Of a stretch of 45,552 nucleotides of DNA, positions 42,378-45,552 are shown one piece after another (the first letter of the stretch is position 1; each line of letters begins with the position of its first letter). This DNA comes from Candidatus Choladousia intestinigallinarum (lineage in GTDB: Bacteria; Bacillota; Clostridia; Lachnospirales; Lachnospiraceae): the NCBI GenBank assembly GCA_018712605.1, contig DVGR01000082.1, positions 1 to 45,552 of the forward strand, in the 5' to 3' direction. A model generated the notes under the pieces. It was not told the origin of the DNA. It saw only the letters and a list, made by a program, of their open reading frames with translations, and did not search any database. Position numbers and translations under genes: made by a program.

Positions 42378-45300
42378 ATGAAAAAAAGGCAGAAGAAAAT
42401 TTTTGGGATCCTGCTGTCCTGTCTACTGGCAGTTTCGCCAGTGATTCAGGCAGGAGCGGCGACGGAATACAGTGCGGCACAGGGAGTCAGTTCTCAGGTT
42501 CTGTTTCCTGGGGACAGCCTTATAGAGGCTGCCGGGCCCATTGTCAAGGGGGAGGAGACTCTGGCAGAGAGCGGAACCTGGACGAATCAGGAGGACGGAG
42601 AAGTTTATGCGGCTAACTCCCAGGAGGACGGTACGATCCGGCTAGATCTGGTAGGGTATATGCTGGATGTAAAGAACGGAACTTCCAGCACAGACGCTCA
42701 GATCAGCGGGAATCATTATGAGTTCGGCGAGTGGGAGAAGCCGGACGTATCTACTGACAGAGCTTATTACCCGGAGGGGACTGCTGTGAAGATCAAAGCG
42801 GAGAGTGCCCCCGAGGGAATGGAATTTTCAGAGTGGAAGACAGAGGGAGACGTAACGCTGTCGGATCCGAAAGCCGCTGAGACGACTTTTAACATGCCGG
42901 CAGGGAAAGTGACTCTCACAGCTCAATACCAGGAGGTGCAGGAGACGCAGGCGCCGACGGAAGAGACGCAGCCCATCACGCAGGAGACGCAGCCTCTTAC
43001 ACAAGAGACGCAGCCCATCACGCAGGAGACCCAGCCTCTTACACAGGAGACGCAGCCTCTCACGCAGGAGACCCAGCCTCTTACACAAGAGACTCAGCCT
43101 CTCACACAGGAGACGCAGCCTCTCACACAGGAGACCCAGCCTCTCACGAATGAAACCCTGCCGTCTTTGGATCCCGGCATAACGGCACAGGATGCAGGAC
43201 AGTCGGGGAGCGGAGATACCATTGTGATCGGCGGCGGAGACGGTTCTACAAACATTGTGATCGGAGAACAAAGTGAGTCCCAGGAAGCAGGGGAAACGGC
43301 AGTTCCTTACACCCTTACGGTAGAGAACGGTACGGGCGGAGGTACTTTTGCAGCCGGTTCTCCCGTGACGGTTCAGGCGCAGGATCCTGCAGGGGCAGGC
43401 AGTATTTTCTCAGGATGGTTTGTCTCCAGCATGAATGCCTCCCTGACTGACGAAAATGGGCAGAGTGTAGATCTGACCCAGGAAACCATTACCTTTTTGA
43501 TGCCTGAGGCAAACGTGACTCTCAGCGCTCAGTTTTCAGCGCCGGATACCCTGACCAATGGGCCGGAACAGAGCGAAACCCAATCTGAGACCCAGAGCGA
43601 AACTCAATCTGAGACTCAGAGTGAAACTCAATCTGAGACCCAGACAGTGAGTGAGTCCGGAGTACAGGATCAGAGCGAAACACTTCCCCAGAGCGAATCT
43701 CAGGGGCAGGAAAACAATATTATAGTGATTGGCGGAGAGGAAGGCAGCCAGGGCCAGAGCGAGACCGGTCAGAATCAGGGCAGCACAGAGGCTCAGAGTG
43801 AGACTAATCAGACTCAGAGCGATACAGCGCCCCAGAGTGAAACGGTTCAGGACACAAGTTCCACAGAGCAGCTTACCCAGACCCAGTCTGAAACGACTCA
43901 GGCGGAGACGGCGGCGGCTCCCCAGAGTGAGGCAGCGCCGGAGACTACTCAGTCTGAATCGGCTCAGGTTTACCAGATTACGGTGCAGGACGGCAGCGGC
44001 AGCGGTGAAGCGGCTCCCGGAACCACAGTGAATATAGAAGCGGCCCAGAAAGAAGGATACACGTTCCAGAATTGGAATGTGACCGAGGGAAGTGTCAATC
44101 TGACAAATCCCAGTGAAGAAGTGACGAGCTTTGTGATGCCTGAAGGAAATGTAACTGTGGCGGCTGAATATGCAGCTACTCAGTATACGGTGACCTTGGA
44201 AGACGCAGCCACGGCGGATGCAGCGGCCGCATACCCCCAGGGAGCTACAGTGACGGTGACGCCCATTGACCGGACCAGTGAAAAGCTCCAGTTTGACCAT
44301 TGGGAAGTGTACCAGGTGGCGGCAGACGGCACGGAGACAGCTATGACGCTGCAGGACAACAAGGTTTCCACTTTGGCGTTTGAGATGCCAGCAAGCAATA
44401 TAAAGGTAACGGCTGTATATACGGAAATCCCCTCTGTTTATACGGTGAAGGTAGCCAACGGCGTGCTGGAAGGCGGAATGGTTCAGACCACAGTAGAAGA
44501 GGGAACCAGTGTTACCGTGACGGCCAATCCCAGCGCTGTGGGATACGCATTCTCAAGATGGGTGGTAAACGATGGAACGGTAGATTTAGGAGATGATATT
44601 TACAATTCCACTATGACTGTGGAAGTAACCCAGGATCTTACGATTCAGGCGGAATACGAAGGTGTTCCGTACGATATAACGGTAAATGACGGTCTGGCGG
44701 ATTATGACAGCGCCGTAATGGGTACCGTGGTTACCATTGAGGCGGACGAAGCGCCCTTAGGAGAGGAATTCGATTACTGGCAGGTAGATACGGGCAATGT
44801 GACTCTGGCGGATGCTCAGAGCGAGACTACCACCTTTACCATGGCAGCCGCTGATGTGCAGATTTCGGCCCATTACCGGGTTGTAGAGTATGAAGTGACT
44901 GTGGAGAATGGAAACAGTGCGGCAGATTTCTATTATATGGATGATACCGTAACAGTCAGCTCCAATTATCCCGCAAGCGGAAGAGTTTTCGACAAGTGGA
45001 TAGCTGTCAGCGGAAATGTTACTTTTGCCGACGCATCCAGGTGGCAGACCACCTTTTCCATGCCGGCCTCAGATGTAGTGGTTCGGGCAACATATAAAGA
45101 CGGACCGTCTCCTGACAATAACCAGATTCTGGATATTGTACCCGGAGGGGAATACTATACCGGCGATACTATTTCTTTCACAGCCTCCGGTGCAGGGATG
45201 TCCAATTCCAATCCCAATCCCGGCGATTACCGGTATCGTCCGGCAAGTTATCAGATCGGGAATGTGACGGGTACATGGCAGGGATCTCCCTATACGATTT

Positions 45301-45551
45301 CCATGGCCATCAACGCTACAGGAGAATATACTCTGAAGGTGATCTTTAACAAGGATGTGTACGATGGAAGTAAATGGGTTTCCGACGGAACGACAGATAC
45401 CAAGTCTGTTACCTTCCGTGTGATTACGAAGGCGGCAGGCGTGGCCACAGGCGATGAGACGCCGATTTACCAGGTGATTGCCATAGCAGCGGTTTCCTGT
45501 GTGATCTTTGTGGCGCTTCTGGTAATTATCCTTAAAAAGAGAAGAAAATAG
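42378..45551 (+). CDS. large repeat-rich cell-surface protein with InlB-like repeats
   Basis: This 1057-residue exported protein has a Sec signal peptide (KKRQKK, then a hydrophobic core ending near AGAA). It carries seven Flg_new/InlB B-repeat-like beta-grasp modules of about 70-80 residues (each roughly Y-x-V-T-V-x-N-G ... F-x-x-W ... F-x-M-P-x-x-x-V-x-V-x-A-x-Y). Thr/Gln/Pro- and Ser/Glu/Thr/Gln-rich linkers separate modules 1, 2 and 3. A final beta-rich domain, one membrane helix and a basic KKRRK tail end the protein. No LPxTG is present; the matching position reads GVATGD. It is probably a wall- or membrane-held adhesin or stalk. I chose ATG 42378 (AAGGAAGGGG upstream). Confidence 0.85.
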   Translation: MKKRQKKIFGILLSCLLAVSPVIQAGAATEYSAAQGVSSQVLFPGDSLIEAAGPIVKGEETLAESGTWTNQEDGEVYAANSQEDGTIRLDLVGYMLDVKNGTSSTDAQISGNHYEFGEWEKPDVSTDRAYYPEGTAVKIKAESAPEGMEFSEWKTEGDVTLSDPKAAETTFNMPAGKVTLTAQYQEVQETQAPTEETQPITQETQPLTQETQPITQETQPLTQETQPLTQETQPLTQETQPLTQETQPLTQETQPLTNETLPSLDPGITAQDAGQSGSGDTIVIGGGDGSTNIVIGEQSESQEAGETAVPYTLTVENGTGGGTFAAGSPVTVQAQDPAGAGSIFSGWFVSSMNASLTDENGQSVDLTQETITFLMPEANVTLSAQFSAPDTLTNGPEQSETQSETQSETQSETQSETQSETQTVSESGVQDQSETLPQSESQGQENNIIVIGGEEGSQGQSETGQNQGSTEAQSETNQTQSDTAPQSETVQDTSSTEQLTQTQSETTQAETAAAPQSEAAPETTQSESAQVYQITVQDGSGSGEAAPGTTVNIEAAQKEGYTFQNWNVTEGSVNLTNPSEEVTSFVMPEGNVTVAAEYAATQYTVTLEDAATADAAAAYPQGATVTVTPIDRTSEKLQFDHWEVYQVAADGTETAMTLQDNKVSTLAFEMPASNIKVTAVYTEIPSVYTVKVANGVLEGGMVQTTVEEGTSVTVTANPSAVGYAFSRWVVNDGTVDLGDDIYNSTMTVEVTQDLTIQAEYEGVPYDITVNDGLADYDSAVMGTVVTIEADEAPLGEEFDYWQVDTGNVTLADAQSETTTFTMAAADVQISAHYRVVEYEVTVENGNSAADFYYMDDTVTVSSNYPASGRVFDKWIAVSGNVTFADASRWQTTFSMPASDVVVRATYKDGPSPDNNQILDIVPGGEYYTGDTISFTASGAGMSNSNPNPGDYRYRPASYQIGNVTGTWQGSPYTISMAINATGEYTLKVIFNKDVYDGSKWVSDGTTDTKSVTFRVITKAAGVATGDETPIYQVIAIAAVSCVIFVALLVIILKKRRK
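42957..43145 (+). repeat. 21-bp tandem repeat coding T-Q-E-T-Q-P-L
   Basis: Nine tandem 21-bp units encode heptapeptides of the form T-[QE]-E-T-Q-P-[LI], and a degenerate tenth follows. Units differ mainly by synonymous changes (ACG/ACA, CTT/CTC). It forms a linker between InlB-like modules 1 and 2, and copy number is likely to vary. Confidence 0.9.
43572..43643 (+). repeat. 24-bp tandem repeat coding (S-E-T-Q)2
   Basis: Six S-E-T-Q units use alternating codons, AGY-GAA-ACY-CAA then TCT-GAG-ACY-CAG. The true DNA period is therefore 24 bp, present three times. It starts a Ser/Gln-rich linker of about 130 residues. Confidence 0.85.
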
Positions 45552-45552
45552 A

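Noticed and set aside
42957-43643. Possible CRISPR-like array
   Set aside because: The repeats are contiguous, in frame and have no unique spacers; they encode peptide linkers.
43536-44300. 254-codon minus-strand frame opposite the surface protein
   Set aside because: Its low-complexity L/R/G/S-rich product arises from the repeats of the real gene on the other strand.

Overview
The window reads as chromosomal DNA of an anaerobic Gram-positive Firmicute, most likely a Lachnospiraceae-type Clostridium. The grounds are strong purine-rich Shine-Dalgarno sites, several TTG/GTG starts, the dgt-dnaG-rpoD-trmK macromolecular-synthesis order, ATP-type pckA, GerMN and ComEA/ComEC proteins, a cobalamin riboswitch of clostridial style and InlB-like surface repeats. 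No phage, plasmid, tRNA, rRNA or CRISPR region was recognised. Species assignment is inference.

Layout. 1-8.4 kb: Nudix hydrolase and beta-lactamase-fold hydrolase, pckA on the minus strand, a small CxC-containing protein, a GNAT, an E. coli-type dGTPase, yaaA, a flavodoxin-like protein and ribosomal protein L25 (ctc). 8.4-13.7 kb: an XRE regulator, a small hypothetical, a minus-strand operon (DUF134 regulator, His-rich NifX-like protein, methyltransferase) with a visible promoter/operator, and an NCS2 purine permease lying between inverted copies of a 16-bp repeat. 13.75-20.25 kb: a cobalamin riboswitch with terminator controls a Nik/Opp-type ABC importer (one binding protein, two permeases, two ATPases) and an M14/AstE-type zinc deacylase. 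20.25-26.35 kb: arginine biosynthesis, argG divergent from argCJBD, with ArgR-like boxes and a 142-bp MITE-like repeat between them. 26.4-33.2 kb: a YdcZ-type membrane protein, then comEA, an OmpR/HisKA two-component pair, a GerMN lipoprotein and comEC in one run. 33.2-41.6 kb: a second HD dGTPase, dnaG, rpoD, trmK, a nucleoside kinase and a membrane glycerophosphodiester phosphodiesterase. 41.6-45.55 kb: rnpB and a 1057-residue repeat-rich surface protein.

Most notable are (i) the B12-riboswitch-controlled nickel/peptide-type importer with its own zinc deacylase, a candidate for an undescribed cobalt, metallophore or corrinoid-related uptake route; (ii) a structured mobile repeat with perfect terminal inverted repeats and an 8-bp target duplication in the arg control region, whose diverged relative at 8.44 kb keeps the same first hairpin by compensatory changes; and (iii) the DUF134/His-rich NifX/methyltransferase operon with a 12-bp inverted repeat around its promoter. 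All assignments come from reading the sequence; no database search was run.
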